A stretch of 64,000 nucleotides of DNA, taken from assembly GCA_039654915.1 (NCBI GenBank), contig CM077594.1, positions 10,692,001 to 10,756,000 on the forward strand, given 5' to 3'. The position numbers were made by a program, and so were the translations under genes. Positions within the stretch are counted from its first letter, which is position 1; each line of letters begins with the position of its first letter. The notes beneath the pieces are model-generated. The model searched no databases. It had not been told where the DNA came from and saw nothing but the letters and a program-made list of their open reading frames with translations. Shown here piece by piece: positions 34,966 through 44,946 of this stretch. This DNA comes from Aquilaria yunnanensis. Its lineage: Eukaryota; Streptophyta; Magnoliopsida; Malvales; Thymelaeaceae.

Positions 34966-35872
34966 AAAGAAATAAAATGTATGTGGCTATATATCTATTG
35001 GTTAATGAACATTCTTAATCCCGATTGGATCGAGGATTGGGGAAATGAATTGAAATTGAAATTAAGGCATTACAAATTTCTTACTAAAAGGTGCCGAATT
35101 TCCTCTTTCTGATTAGAAATGACACCGAAGAGAATCTAAGTAAGAAATAGCTGAAACTCGTACCTGATTCATGAGCAAGCAAGCAAGGCCCTTTTATAAG
35201 TTGATTGCTGCGATTAATGATCTGCACAAGTGCATCTCCAAATTCCCCCCAATTTCTTGGCAATTCTTCTCCAAATGGCGCCCTTACATACATCATTCAA
35301 GCAAACAAACCTGTCATATATACAGACAACCAACAAATTAACAAATCTCTAGATCTTTTATTAAATTTCTTCACTTCCAAATTGTAAACCAAACCCTAAA
35401 GTTCAAGACTCAGCTCCTTCAAGACCAAAAAAATTCAGCAACATGTTTTGAATTATATGTGTACGGTGATCACAATCCCAAGAACATGTCCTGCATCTAG
35501 CTTAACTTCTCCTAAGTACCGTCTTCCGACATCATAATTTATGTACGAGAATTTTGTCAGAAGCAAACGTGTATACATACATACATATATACATACATAC
35601 GTACAGATATACATACGTATATAGATAGAGATAGTGAAAATACATAGAATCAATAAGATCCTTTTGCAAGGGGGGTTAATGACCAAAAACAAATAACAGA
35701 AAGTAGAAAACCTTAATAAAAAAACTAAGACGAACGTTAATGATTTAGGATTTTGCAAGTAACTAGGGGTAATTGGAAGAGCTCACCTTGAGAATTTGAA
35801 GGCAGAAACTAATCTGGATCTGAGCCATAATAATTATGTAAATAATTAGTTGTATTAGTCAGTTTATTGCTG

Positions 35873-35893
35873 ATGCAGCATCATCAAGATTCT
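35873..35893 (-). ncRNA. miR172: mature miR172
   Basis: The 21 nt start AGAATCTTGATG and end ATGCTGCAT, identical to canonical miR172a/b. Full identity argues for selection: neighbouring DNA is full of decayed elements while this is unchanged. Confidence 0.96.
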
Positions 35894-35931
35894 CATACAC
35901 GAAGAGGCTGAAAGTACAAGCACAATTTGCA

Positions 35932-35952
35932 TGTGAATCTTGAGGATGCTGC
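35932..35952 (-). ncRNA. miR172*: miR172 star strand
   Basis: The 21 nt start GCAGCATCCTC and end AAGATTCACA. It pairs with the mature strand with 2-nt 3' overhangs as expected of DCL1 products; mismatches are near positions 9 and 19. Confidence 0.9.
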
Positions 35953-36105
35953 ATCCGCAAGCAATGACTTGCAAGCTCTGAATCTGATCCAGGTTAGATC
36001 ACCCTACTAACTGCCCGATTCGCGGCATCAAATAAAATTGGAACGAAGCAGAGAAGACTGATACGGAAAACAAGTTTTAATTCGATTTTCGATCATGGAA
36101 GAATC

Positions 36106-36150
36106 GAAGAAGAAGAAGAAGATGAAGAAGAAGAAGAAGAAGAAGAAGAA
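36106..36150. repeat. (GAA)n microsatellite in pri-miR172 leader
   Basis: About 14 GAA units with one GAT interruption; TTC repeats on the transcript strand. Confidence 0.95.
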
Positions 36151-36238
36151 GATTAGAAGAACTGAGACTGGACAAATCCAAAGGAACCCTAAGTCTTGAA
36201 AGGATGAAACAAAGCAGACCAGGTTATTCCCGGTTCCA

Positions 36239-36340
36239 TTATTCTTGGATCTGCAGAAGTGGACAGAGATCGAACAAGGGGAGAGAAAACATGATCAATC
36301 TGTGACACCCTTTTTTCCCGAGGAAGAAAAGAGAAGTCAT
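36239..36340 (-). CDS. First-AUG small ORF of pri-miR172, 33 codons
   Basis: This is the first ATG after the predicted start in the minus-strand leader. It encodes MTSLFFLGKKGCHRLIMFSL, then a Leu-rich tail ending LLQIQE and TAA. Some plant pri-miRNAs encode regulatory peptides (miPEPs) from such ORFs, and a miPEP172 is reported in legumes. Here this is only a candidate: there is no conservation evidence. A second small ORF (MEPGITWSALFHPFKT) overlaps its end in another frame. Confidence 0.35.
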   Translation of the reverse strand: MTSLFFLGKKGCHRLIMFSLPLFDLCPLLQIQE

Positions 36341-36572
36341 AGCGAGTGAGGGAATTTCGTCGAGAACCAAACAAAGAGTAGGACGAGAGAAAAGAAAAAA
36401 CCAGCAGTAGAGCAAAAGGTCAAGATGTAGCCTCCGTTGAAGAAGCAAAAAAAAAAAAGGAAGAAAAAGGAAAAAGAAAACCAGAAAGACAGAAGAAGCA
36501 ACGGAAACCAAACACAAAAAGAGGGGGGGTGAAAAGTAGGTAAGAACCAGGGAAGGGGCAAGTTTGAGGTTC

Positions 36573-36579
36573 TTATATA
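36573..36579 (-). promoter_or_regulatory. TATA box of MIR172
   Basis: Minus-strand TGTATATAAGAACC lies upstream of a CT-rich leader without stop-free long ORFs, about 610 bp before the hairpin. The surrounding 36590-36700 is locally GC-rich, as in plant core promoters. Confidence 0.6.
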
Positions 36580-36680
36580 CACACGACAGCGGGAGAAGAG
36601 TATCGCGTAACCGGCGGGTGCACCGAAACTGTGGGCGTCATCTGCGTTGCCTTCCGATCGCCAGCTAATGCTTTTGCTTG

Positions 36681-36686
36681 CACGTG
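36681..36686. promoter_or_regulatory. G-box CACGTG upstream of MIR172
   Basis: Palindromic CACGTG about 100 bp upstream of the TATA box; the usual site of bHLH and bZIP factors. No functional data. Confidence 0.4.
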
Positions 36687-36744
36687 TGGTCAGAAAGGAG
36701 GAATCCGGTTATAAAGTCCGGAGACTGGAGAGTGAAGTGAAACT

Positions 36745-37065
36745 ACACCTACCCCTAAAGTTTTGGTAAAAATTACACTTGCCCTCTCCTGAATATAGAA
36801 CAAACAGATTTTCCCTGCTTTGCTAATCCTTTTATGCATTAATTAGTCAACAATAGGAAAAAATTTATTTTCTTCAATAGAGAAAGAATAATTGCAAAGG
36901 CTCAAGTAGATATTTCTTTACCAATTTGAATGTAGTATTAAGAAAAATAGTTTTTCTTTATTTTGTTGACTAATTAACAGTGTTAGAAAAAGTAGGGAAA
37001 GAAAAGTTTAGCAACTAAAACCTTGGGAGAAAGTTAACTTCTCGCCACATGTTTAGGGTACGTAC
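36745..37065. repeat. Probable foldback MITE in MIR172 upstream region
   Basis: TTTTCCCTGCTTTGCTAATC ... ATTAATTAGTCAACAATA (about 36812-36856) pairs with TTTTGTTGACTAATTAACAG ... AAAAGTAGGGAAAG (about 36961-37002). The outer parts pair weakly (CCCCTAAAG; CCCTAAAC). The limits are approximate and no target duplication is visible. The right part contains two adjacent GTAC motifs (37058-37065), the core of SPL binding sites. Confidence 0.4.
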
Positions 37066-37113
37066 GTCACCCTAAACTATTGCACCACAAATTCTTTCTT
37101 TTTTGGAAAAATA

Positions 37114-37394
37114 AGGCCTAAATCCATTTTGCACCTTGAAATATGTTAACTCAATTATTTTTATCCCTAAGCTATGACCCAGATCAACTTAGTCTTCGAA
37201 TTATGAAAATGGAACACTTTGTCCGACGGCTTAGCCACTCAGTCATCTGCCAAATGGGTGCAACTTTTTTTTTTTTTTATTAAAGGGGCAAAATGTCTCA
37301 GTTTTCATGGTTCAAGAGGTGAGTTGATTCGAGTTATAGTTAGGGGCAAAGCATCTTAGTACACAAAGTGAAAGGATGTAAAATGGATTAGGCC
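37114..37394. repeat. Foldback (Mutator-like) MITE
   Basis: Left arm AGGCCTAAATCCATTTTGCA pairs with the inverse of the right end, CGGCCTAATCCATTTTACAT, and the arms pair over about 110 bp around a T-run. The flanks GGAAAAATA and GAGAAATTA match at 6 of 9, a possible decayed 9-bp duplication. The terminal motif GCCTAAATCC is shared with the foldback element at 59871-60386. Confidence 0.6.
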
Positions 37395-39806
37395 GAGAAA
37401 TTATATAGCATACAGCAACTTCAACTTCTCTAAATTATTCATTTTGGCATTATTTGAGTCCAAAAACCGTTGTTTTTTCTAGAGGAAGATTTGAGCCCAA
37501 CAAATTGGATTGAGAGCTTTTGTCTAAAAAAAATAGATTGAGAGCGTTTGAAAGTCCACGCATGCATATATAGACACACAAAATTGTTTTTTTTTTTTTT
37601 GTTCAAATTAAGTATATAAATTGCATTAATGATTAATTTGAAGGATCTTAGATAGCCAAGATGGATATGAGTAATCTCATTCCACTCTACCCAATAAACC
37701 TTTAAACAAAGATACAAATGATGCACAACAGAGTTTGCTGAGAAAGGCATATTGAAAAATCTACAACTACCAAAGCAATTATAAGATAAAGAAATAATAT
37801 CTTGGTTGTGAAGTAATACAGTTAACCAAGCGTTGGGTTATAACCCATCTCTTTTAGTTGTGAAATTGGATCAGAAATAATTCTATACCGAACTTATCTT
37901 TAAAAAAAATAACAATTTTTTTTAATGGCATAAATAAATAATATGAGAGAAACTGTCAGCTTTTACAAACAGATCAATAGTTATTTTTACCCAATTTCAA
38001 AACCTAAAAAATACAAGCCATAATCCAATATACAGAAAGTCATAATCCATTACTCACTTTTTAGTGATAAGGTGTTTGTGCCCATATCCTGAAAGAACAC
38101 ACCAAAAACCAAAAAAAAAAAAACACACCGATATTCAATAAGGTTAAGAGAGAAAAATTGAGAACTGAGTGAGTTTTCTGTTTCTAAGTAGGCTTAAACC
38201 TTGACTCTCAAGCTAGGGGCAGCTTTAGTGCACCTAAAACTGGTTATTGGGCCAAAACCTTCAAATGCTATTTTGCCTCTTAAACGTTAAAAAAATGCTA
38301 ACATATATATATATATATGTCATGACTAGCTAGTCTCTTTTGAGTAGGAAATCCAGTTAGAAATGATGCCAATTGCCAACAACAACAAACCATCTATAAA
38401 ACGTTGGAAAATTGGCAATGTTGACATTTTTGTCAATTTTAGATCGAGTATATATTCTTTATGGTCTAATCTTTAACATAAAAGAAATAAAGATATAATC
38501 TAACAAATAGTAGTATATTCTTATCATTAACTTTTCAATCAAATGTAGTAATCAATTGCCCATGTTTGGAAGGTCGGGTAGTGGTGGTACCCGAAATTGG
38601 TTGAGGCTCTCATAGACTAATTACTAGTCTTCTCTCTTTCAAATACACTACGGAACGGAACTTCAAAAGTTTTGTGCTTAGTCGCTTTTACGTAATTATC
38701 TTGTCCTTAAATATTAAAAAGCTAACATGATACTTTAACACGTACGACTCTTTCTGTACGTGCTAGTCGTGAACACCTCAATTTTTTCTCCTATATAATA
38801 CGTTACCGATTAGCCCAATGATCACGTAAATTTTCATGATTTTGAGAACTTTTGGTTTAAGGCCTAAGTTAAACTGCTGGTGTCCATAAAAAAGAACATA
38901 AAAATAGTGAGAGCGTTCTGCCTGCAAAAACTCCCAACACTTATTTATGTTAGTATTGTAGAAACTAGTAATAAAATAATGCTACTTGAATGAAAAAAAA
39001 TAAAATTGTTCGAATTCCAGTGGTCATTTAGAGCCTTGGTCACTTGGTGAAGAAAACACCGACGACAAGTTGCATTTCACAATCTCAAACGAGCATTAAG
39101 AAAATGATTAGCATGAAGAGTAGTGCTTAGCCTAGCATTATAAAATTAGCAGAGTTTAGGTAAACTAATTAATAGACATACATGATTAACTGAATTAATT
39201 ATCATGATGTAGGTCTAGTGACTATTCATGTGCATTTCTGAGGAGTCCATGTATAGACCCCACTATTTATATTATAAAATTTTCTTAAATTATAAAATTT
39301 ATATATTCACTTGATCCCACTTACTTTTTAAATTAGGACAATTAGACATAATTAATTTTAGTCATTGGATTCGCTCAGAATTATTGCAACCGCAAATTCA
39401 ATTCCTAGTACATTGCAATTTATATACATATGGTACTAATAATTATGCCTTCTCATCAAGCAGAAAAATACCCCACCAGTACAGTCTTGTTGCTTCAACT
39501 TTGTGGTCCAAATCCGACTTTGATCAGGAGAGTCTTTCTGGTCCATTTTTTCATTAGTCTACTTCCCTGCTTTCTCACATTTAAATTCAATTTGATGTGA
39601 ACAAAACTTAAAAAGAAAAAAGGGGAAAAAAAAGTAGAAAGAAGCTAAACCGCCCGGATCAAACAATTTCATTTCCAATTAATGTCTGCACTGACAAGAA
39701 ATTACTTATGTCTCCGGGCGCTACATATATCACAATTAATGAAAGGCTAAGTTTGGTGGAGATATTTGAAACTAACACATCAACATAAAAGCAAAAAAGT
39801 GACAAA
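37395..39806. other. Intergenic, no gene seen
   Basis: AT-rich, with T-runs near 37587 and a short TA repeat near 38300. No coding or repeat structure recognised. Confidence 0.5.
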
Positions 39807-39829
39807 TACTACATTGCTATCAGTCACAA

Positions 39830-40020
39830 AAAGTGGCTGAATTGTGACTACAATATTTAGTTGTAAAAGTCCTGGTCACTAATAAAAAGTGACTGATTTA
39901 TAATTAAAATTTGTGACTGAAATAATCAGTCATTTTTTATGAGACATGCTGGCAAAATAGTGACTCTTTTGAGTATCAGTTACAAATTCTCAAAGCAGAA
40001 AAATGATTGACATTTAGCCG
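39830..40020. repeat. CACTA-2 subterminal repeats, 3' side
   Basis: Units such as CAGTCACAAAAAGTGGCTGA, AAAAGTGACTGA, TTTGTGACTGA and AATCAGTCATTTTTTATG in both orientations. The matching cluster is at 49450-49700. Confidence 0.7.
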
Positions 40021-40504
40021 CTAAATTTGTCAAATGTATAGAAATATATATTAGTTATAAAATATTTAAATTTTTATTTAAAATATTAATAATATTATTT
40101 AAAACATTCCAAAAAAATAATTCAGAATATATAAAATATTAATTAATTCAAAATAATTCAAAAATAATTTATATTAATTTAAAAGTAAATTTTAAACAAA
40201 AAAAAGTACCTAAACCTTACAAGTTTAGATTAGTAATATCAAAGTACTGGTTATCATCCCGATCACCCTGAATAACATGTGTTTTAGGTACCCAACTCCC
40301 TAACTTAATTTGCTGGCTCTCCTAATTTTGTTGAGCCGTCCAAGGCATCTAAGGATAATAAGTGTTTGATTGGAGGTCGAATCCTGTCACTTAATCTAGT
40401 AGACGTTGAGGTTGCTGCTTCGATTCAATAATCTGTGTGGCGGTGCCTACAGATCGTGTGACATATGCGGACCCTACGGATGCTGCTGTGTCAACCTTGG
40501 CATC

Positions 40505-41786
40505 TAGGGATGGCAATTAGGTGGGTCAGGTCAAGTTTGGGTTAGATCATTCATGTTCATGTTTAATCGGGTTAGCATGTAATCGGATTCAGGTCGGGTT
40601 ATTTTGGGTTCGGGTTAATTTCGGGTTAAGTGGATTTCGGGTTCAGGTTGTGTCAGTCTAGATTTATTTGGGTTTAGATTTAATCAAGTAAGATTATCAG
40701 GTCTTAGATCATATTCAACTTGATTGTCAAATGTACTTGAGTTACTAATGTATAAGCCGAAATAGCTAAATCGCTTCAATTTTTTTTTGTTTAATTTTGA
40801 TTAAAATTTAATTTAACTAGATATAAAAAATAATATAAAATTTATAAAAATATATTAATATGTAATTTCTTTAATAAAATACTATCTTTATGTCAAGTTC
40901 TTTGTAACATTCACTATTCAATAATTAATCTATAATTTTTTATTTTTAACATTTTAGTATATAAATAAAAAATGATTATATTAAATAATAAATAAAAACC
41001 TATAGTTTCTAAATATATACTTTTTAAATTCTTTTCTAACAAATAATCTCCCTCTGTCCTATTTTCTTTGCTCCATTTAACTTTTCTAACTAGTTTGGCT
41101 TGAATTTATTTATATTATTATTTATTAACAAATTAGAAAAATATATATTTAAAAATCATGTATAAAGGTTTTTATTTATATATTAAATTGTTGAAAACAA
41201 AAAATTATAGATTAATTGCTAAAATATAAATGGTACAAAAAATTTGAGACAGAGGGAGTAATATAAATAAATTCAATTCAAACTATTCAAAAAAGTCAAA
41301 TATTTCAAAGAATATGAGATGGAAGGAGTACTATAATTTCTAAAATCTAATTATTCTTATCTCTATATCACCGTTTCACTAATCATTTCCTATAGCCCTC
41401 ACCTGTTCGCTGTACAATGTAAAATAGATCAACAAAATAGCAAAAACTCATTCACATATATTAAACTATAATTTTTCTAAAGTCTTTGCCGACCATATAT
41501 TTTATGTTAATTTAAGTTAAAATCGGGTCTTGTCGGGTTTAGTCATCAGGTCATTTCAGGTTCAAGTCAGGTCGGGTTCGGGTCTTGTCGGGTTTAGTTA
41601 TCAGGTCATTTTAGGTTCGAGTCAGGTCGAGTTCGGGCTCGAGTTTTCTTGGGTTTCACTTTAATCGAGTTCAAGTTTAGGTCGGGCTCAAGTCATTGAC
41701 TTTTCTAGTCAAATTGGGTCGGGTCGGGCTTAGGTTCAAGTGGGCCATGTGAGGTTTTCAGATTGGGTCAAATTTTGTCATCCCTA
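40505..41786. mobile_element. Non-autonomous hAT element, 1282 bp, nested in CACTA-2
   Basis: Ends TAGGGATGGCAA and TTGTCATCCCTA (inverse TAGGGATGACAA): 11 of 12 match. The 8-bp flanks TTGGCATC (40497-40504) and CTGACATC (41787-41794) match at 6 of 8. Both ends carry GGGTCGGGTT/TCAGGTC-type subterminal repeats (40520-40690; 41520-41770). No transposase. Confidence 0.85.
41048..41258. mobile_element. Stowaway-type MITE, copy 2, nested in the hAT element
   Basis: Ends CTCCCTCTGTCCTATTTT and (inverse) CTCCCTCTGTCTCAAATT. TA follows the right end; the left flank is AT. The interior matches copy 1 at 12644-12878 (TATTATTATTTATTAACAAA; TTTATATATTAAATTGTTGA; TTATAGATTAATTG). Confidence 0.8.
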
Positions 41787-41889
41787 CTGACATCCACCTT
41801 CTAGATCTAGGATGCCTCGATATATAGGATCCTATCATCCCTGGGCCGCTGGATAGGGGGCGAGGATGCTAAGGAAATGAACGACTTTG

Positions 41890-43851
41890 AGCCCAACCTT
41901 GATGGTATATAGCTGGGATCAACTTTTTGTGGCAGGTTGCCCTGAGCATACATCTGGCCAATCATCGTACTGTAAGCTGCAATCAAATCTTGGCCGGCTC
42001 AGGCCTACTACCCCTACTGCATTTGTGAGGTTAGAGCCTCTAAACATCATACCTTTGCATTTTTCTGAGTCTATACTGCCTGTTGTGATACTACCTTCTG
42101 CTGAACAACGGTGAGCTAGGCTTAAAGTTCTGCATTCTCTTGGCACAGTTACTCTGTATGGTCATCATCATACCCCTAATTTTCTGAAACGGTTAGGATG
42201 CATTGACTTTAAATTAATGTAAAGAAATGTTAAACATTTAAATTAAATGCCTCAAATTGTGTACATCGGAACCGATTAAGGAATGCTAAAAATTGTGGCA
42301 TCCCCATCCACTATCTCTTATGACCCCTACCTACGACCCTTTCTTAACACTCTTCACAAAATGTAGGGTGCTTTGACAAATTTGAGTCATACTTTCGTAC
42401 GAGCTCCTTCTTGTACTTGGCTTACAAAGGCGTACAACAAGTTTAGGTTTAGACAATGTTAATGGTGAGTAATGTAAAAGTTGTTTTTTTTTTACCATAA
42501 TATTATTTTAAATAGGTGTACTAACCACAGTATCAATCTATTGCTGAGATAAGACCTCAAATAGATTCACATCTCTTAGAGATATGCTAGATGAAGTCAG
42601 CAAAGGGCAGGGGATTAACATATTTTGTCTGTTATGTAAATTTAAAATAAATAAATAAAATCAAATTAAGAAATGAATTAAAAAAATTTTAATATTTTTA
42701 AAGTTGATAATTTTACCATACTATCCCAGACGATCTGCTTCATCTGGTTGCTAAGAGAATTCTTTGGCGGTTGAATGCCCTTGAGTGCATTCTTGCCTAA
42801 TTGCATTTTAATAAAACAAAACATATCAATAAAGTATTATACTAATTTCAGCGAGTTAAAATTAGTGATATAATAGGCATCATTTACCTGGTTCTTGCTT
42901 ATAACAGCACTCCTGTGCTGAAATTTCTTTGTCATCCAGTGGCCGCACAAAGTTGCCCAATGGTCGGGGCAAATGCACTTGGGTCGAAGAGGACAAAGGA
43001 GGCTAAAGTATTTGTTTGGCAACTTCCCAGCAAAGTGCATTTCAATAATGCGGTTGCTCACATTGTTAAGCTTGTTCTTCTATTTGTTGCCCATCGTGGA
43101 AAAGAATTCCCACCTAATACTGTCCTTATCATATGGATGTCATCGGTATCGTTAGACTAAATATTGAATAATATAGAAAAAATTAAGAACAACAAAAAAA
43201 AAATAATGTATACCCATAGCTGCACCATATACTCATCGCCTCTCACTTCTCAAACATTAGTTCACTTAGTGACATCACCTTTGAGAAAGGCCCTACTAAT
43301 TCTGCTGACAATTAATGTTGCGGACAAAACTGCCAAAAAATGGAAGTTGTTAGAAACATATCAAACAAATTTTTTTGTATGAAAAAAGAATTTAAAAAAA
43401 GAATTTTAAAATCACTTACGAGGTAGGAATAATGAACCTTGCTAGTCCGGGGGTGGCCCATTTGATAATGAGCAACTGCTAAGAGGTGCTAGGATGGTGG
43501 GCTAACTGCTGGTTCTCTGAACCGAACTTAGAGGTGCCTAGTGGTGAACTGTATATAGGAATGCTTAATGACGAATTGCCTATATGGACAGCCAATAGGG
43601 AACTATGAATGAGGACGCCCGATGATGAACCATGGATAGTGGGCACAGGGAAATCGGTCGAAGTCATAATGAAGGGCCGATGTGTAGCCCACCCTCCCTG
43701 TGCTGGCTGGTTTGATCTGTGTATAAACATTGCCCCCAGCTTCCTTTGCCTTGGTGTAAACTCTGTTGAGATGAGGGGCCTTCGGTCTCCTAACCTCGAC
43801 AAACAAGGTGATTAGGACTATTTGTTGACTGACGCCCAGTATCGTCTTCAT
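41890..43851 (-). pseudogene. Second ORF of CACTA-2 (transposase_24-like), decayed
   Basis: Minus strand. An N-terminal stretch from an ATG at about 43851 is low in complexity and shifts frame (RRPKAPHLNRVYTKAKEAGG in one frame; a Ser/Ile-rich run in another). A later stretch, HWATLCGHWMTKKFQHRSAV followed by ISKNQ, resembles the W...W...F...S..N signature of the plant CACTA second protein. Several stops interrupt it. Such proteins bind subterminal repeats and help transposition. The limits are approximate. Confidence 0.55.
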
Positions 43852-43869
43852 GATCTATATATAACTGAA

Positions 43870-44110
43870 AATTAATAAGAATACTAAACTTAGTAAAATT
43901 ACATAAAATTCATAAAATTACTAAAATTCATAAAGTTACATGAAATTCCTAAAAGTTATAACATTCCTAAAATTACTAAGATTATTAAAATTCCTAAAAT
44001 TAAGTAAAAAAAAATAAGAATTTAACTAATTAAAATTACAAATAATCAGAATTACAAAAATTCAAATTACTATAAATCAAAATTACAAGAAATTAATAAC
44101 AAATAAATTC
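43870..44110. repeat. A-rich degenerate tandem repeat
   Basis: Repeated units like AAAATTACTAAAATTCATAA and AAAATTCCTAAAATTACTAA with small changes, in the leader of the second CACTA ORF. Confidence 0.6.
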
Positions 44111-44454
44111 ATAAACTTCCATAAAATATAGAATTGTTAAAATTCAACCATTAACAAGCATAATCCAACCATTAACATATCTATAACCAAAATCTAACAA
44201 CAATTTGAATGGAAAACAATTAACAGAGCAAAGTTCCTAAACAAACAGAATCTAATTAACAAAGGAAGAATAAAAGATGAAAACTTACTGAAAACGTGAA
44301 ATCCTTATGAAAAAAATGCCGAAAATGGTTTGAATGCTGAGAGAAAACAAGAATTGGATTGCCAGAAGTCATAGAAAGAAGATGATAATTGGATTGGCAA
44401 AAATGTGTGAAGTGACATGGTTGAGTTTGTTTGTTAGGGTTTATGGGGAGTAAA

Positions 44455-44730
44455 GATTGAAAACTTTTCCAGAAATAGTGACTAACTCTTCAGTCACTTT
44501 TTTGAATTTCTAAAAATAATGACTGAACATATTAGTTACAATTTTGACTTTTGTGATTGAGCTGAGTCAATCACTCTTTTCATTTGAATTCAGTCGTTTG
44601 TTCTTGAATTTGCATATAAATTAGTTGCTTTTTACTTGAATTCAATTGCTTGTTCTTCAATTTGCATATAAATTCAGTTGGTTTTTACTTGAATTCAGTC
44701 GCTAGTTCTTCACATTTGTCTAGAATTTTT
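44455..44730. repeat. Internal CAGTCAC-type repeats in CACTA-2
   Basis: ATAGTGACTAACTCTTCAGT CACTTTT, then AATGACTGAAC, and three copies of TTGAATTCAGTCG/TTGCTTGTTCTT with GCATATAAATT resemble the subterminal repeats but lie between the two genes. No CACTA terminus is visible here. Confidence 0.55.
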
Positions 44731-44946
44731 ATTCTTTTATGTATATGTAATAACATATATGTATGCATATGTATGTATATACGCATAAGTATATATAAAA
44801 GTCTATGTGTGTGTATATATATATATATTATAATACGCATAATTCAAATATATTACCGGATAACAATATAATGTACAATTGGTTTATAAAATAGCAAAAA
44901 ATTGGACACTGATAAATTTAGTCTTTATCATCTGACAACACTTGAT

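Larger units (their letters stand above)
35867..35960 (-). ncRNA. MIR172: pre-miR172 hairpin
   Basis: The 5' arm starts TTGCGGATGCAGCATCC and the 3' arm ends GATGATGCTGCATCAGCAA. The arms pair along about 32 nt with four mismatches, around a loop of about 30 nt. The star lies on the 5' arm and the mature miRNA on the 3' arm, as in all known MIR172 genes. Confidence 0.95.
35164..36545 (-). ncRNA. MIR172: MIR172 primary transcript (predicted)
   Basis: The minus-strand locus carries a TATA box (36573-36579), a pyrimidine-rich leader and the miR172 hairpin (35867-35960). Predicted splicing: donor CTCAAG|GTGAGC at 35787/35786 and acceptor ATGACAG|GTTTG at 35311/35310, then a second donor ATCAG|GTACG at 35164/35163. 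The transcript start (about 36545) is placed about 28 nt from the TATA box by rule. RNA polymerase II transcribes such genes and DCL1 cuts the hairpin in the nucleus. miR172 guides AGO1 to AP2/TOE-type mRNAs and promotes phase change and flowering; this is family knowledge. Exon limits are inference; the 3' end is unknown. Confidence 0.75.

Noticed and set aside
35084..35296. Minus-strand 70-codon ORF 3' of the miR172 hairpin
   Set aside because: It crosses a likely splice donor at 35163 and lacks a known domain; it lies within the predicted non-coding transcript.
36239..36582. Phe/Leu-rich minus-strand ORFs of 61-103 codons in the MIR172 leader
   Set aside because: They rely on non-ATG starts and reflect pyrimidine-rich leader DNA; only the 33-codon ATG ORF is kept as a candidate.
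41887..42146. Overlapping 75-codon ORFs on both strands
   Set aside because: Neither shows a domain; the region fits the decayed end of the second CACTA ORF.
44650..44871. 73-codon ORF rich in Ile/Tyr/Cys
   Set aside because: It is a translation of TATG/TA microsatellite DNA inside CACTA-2.
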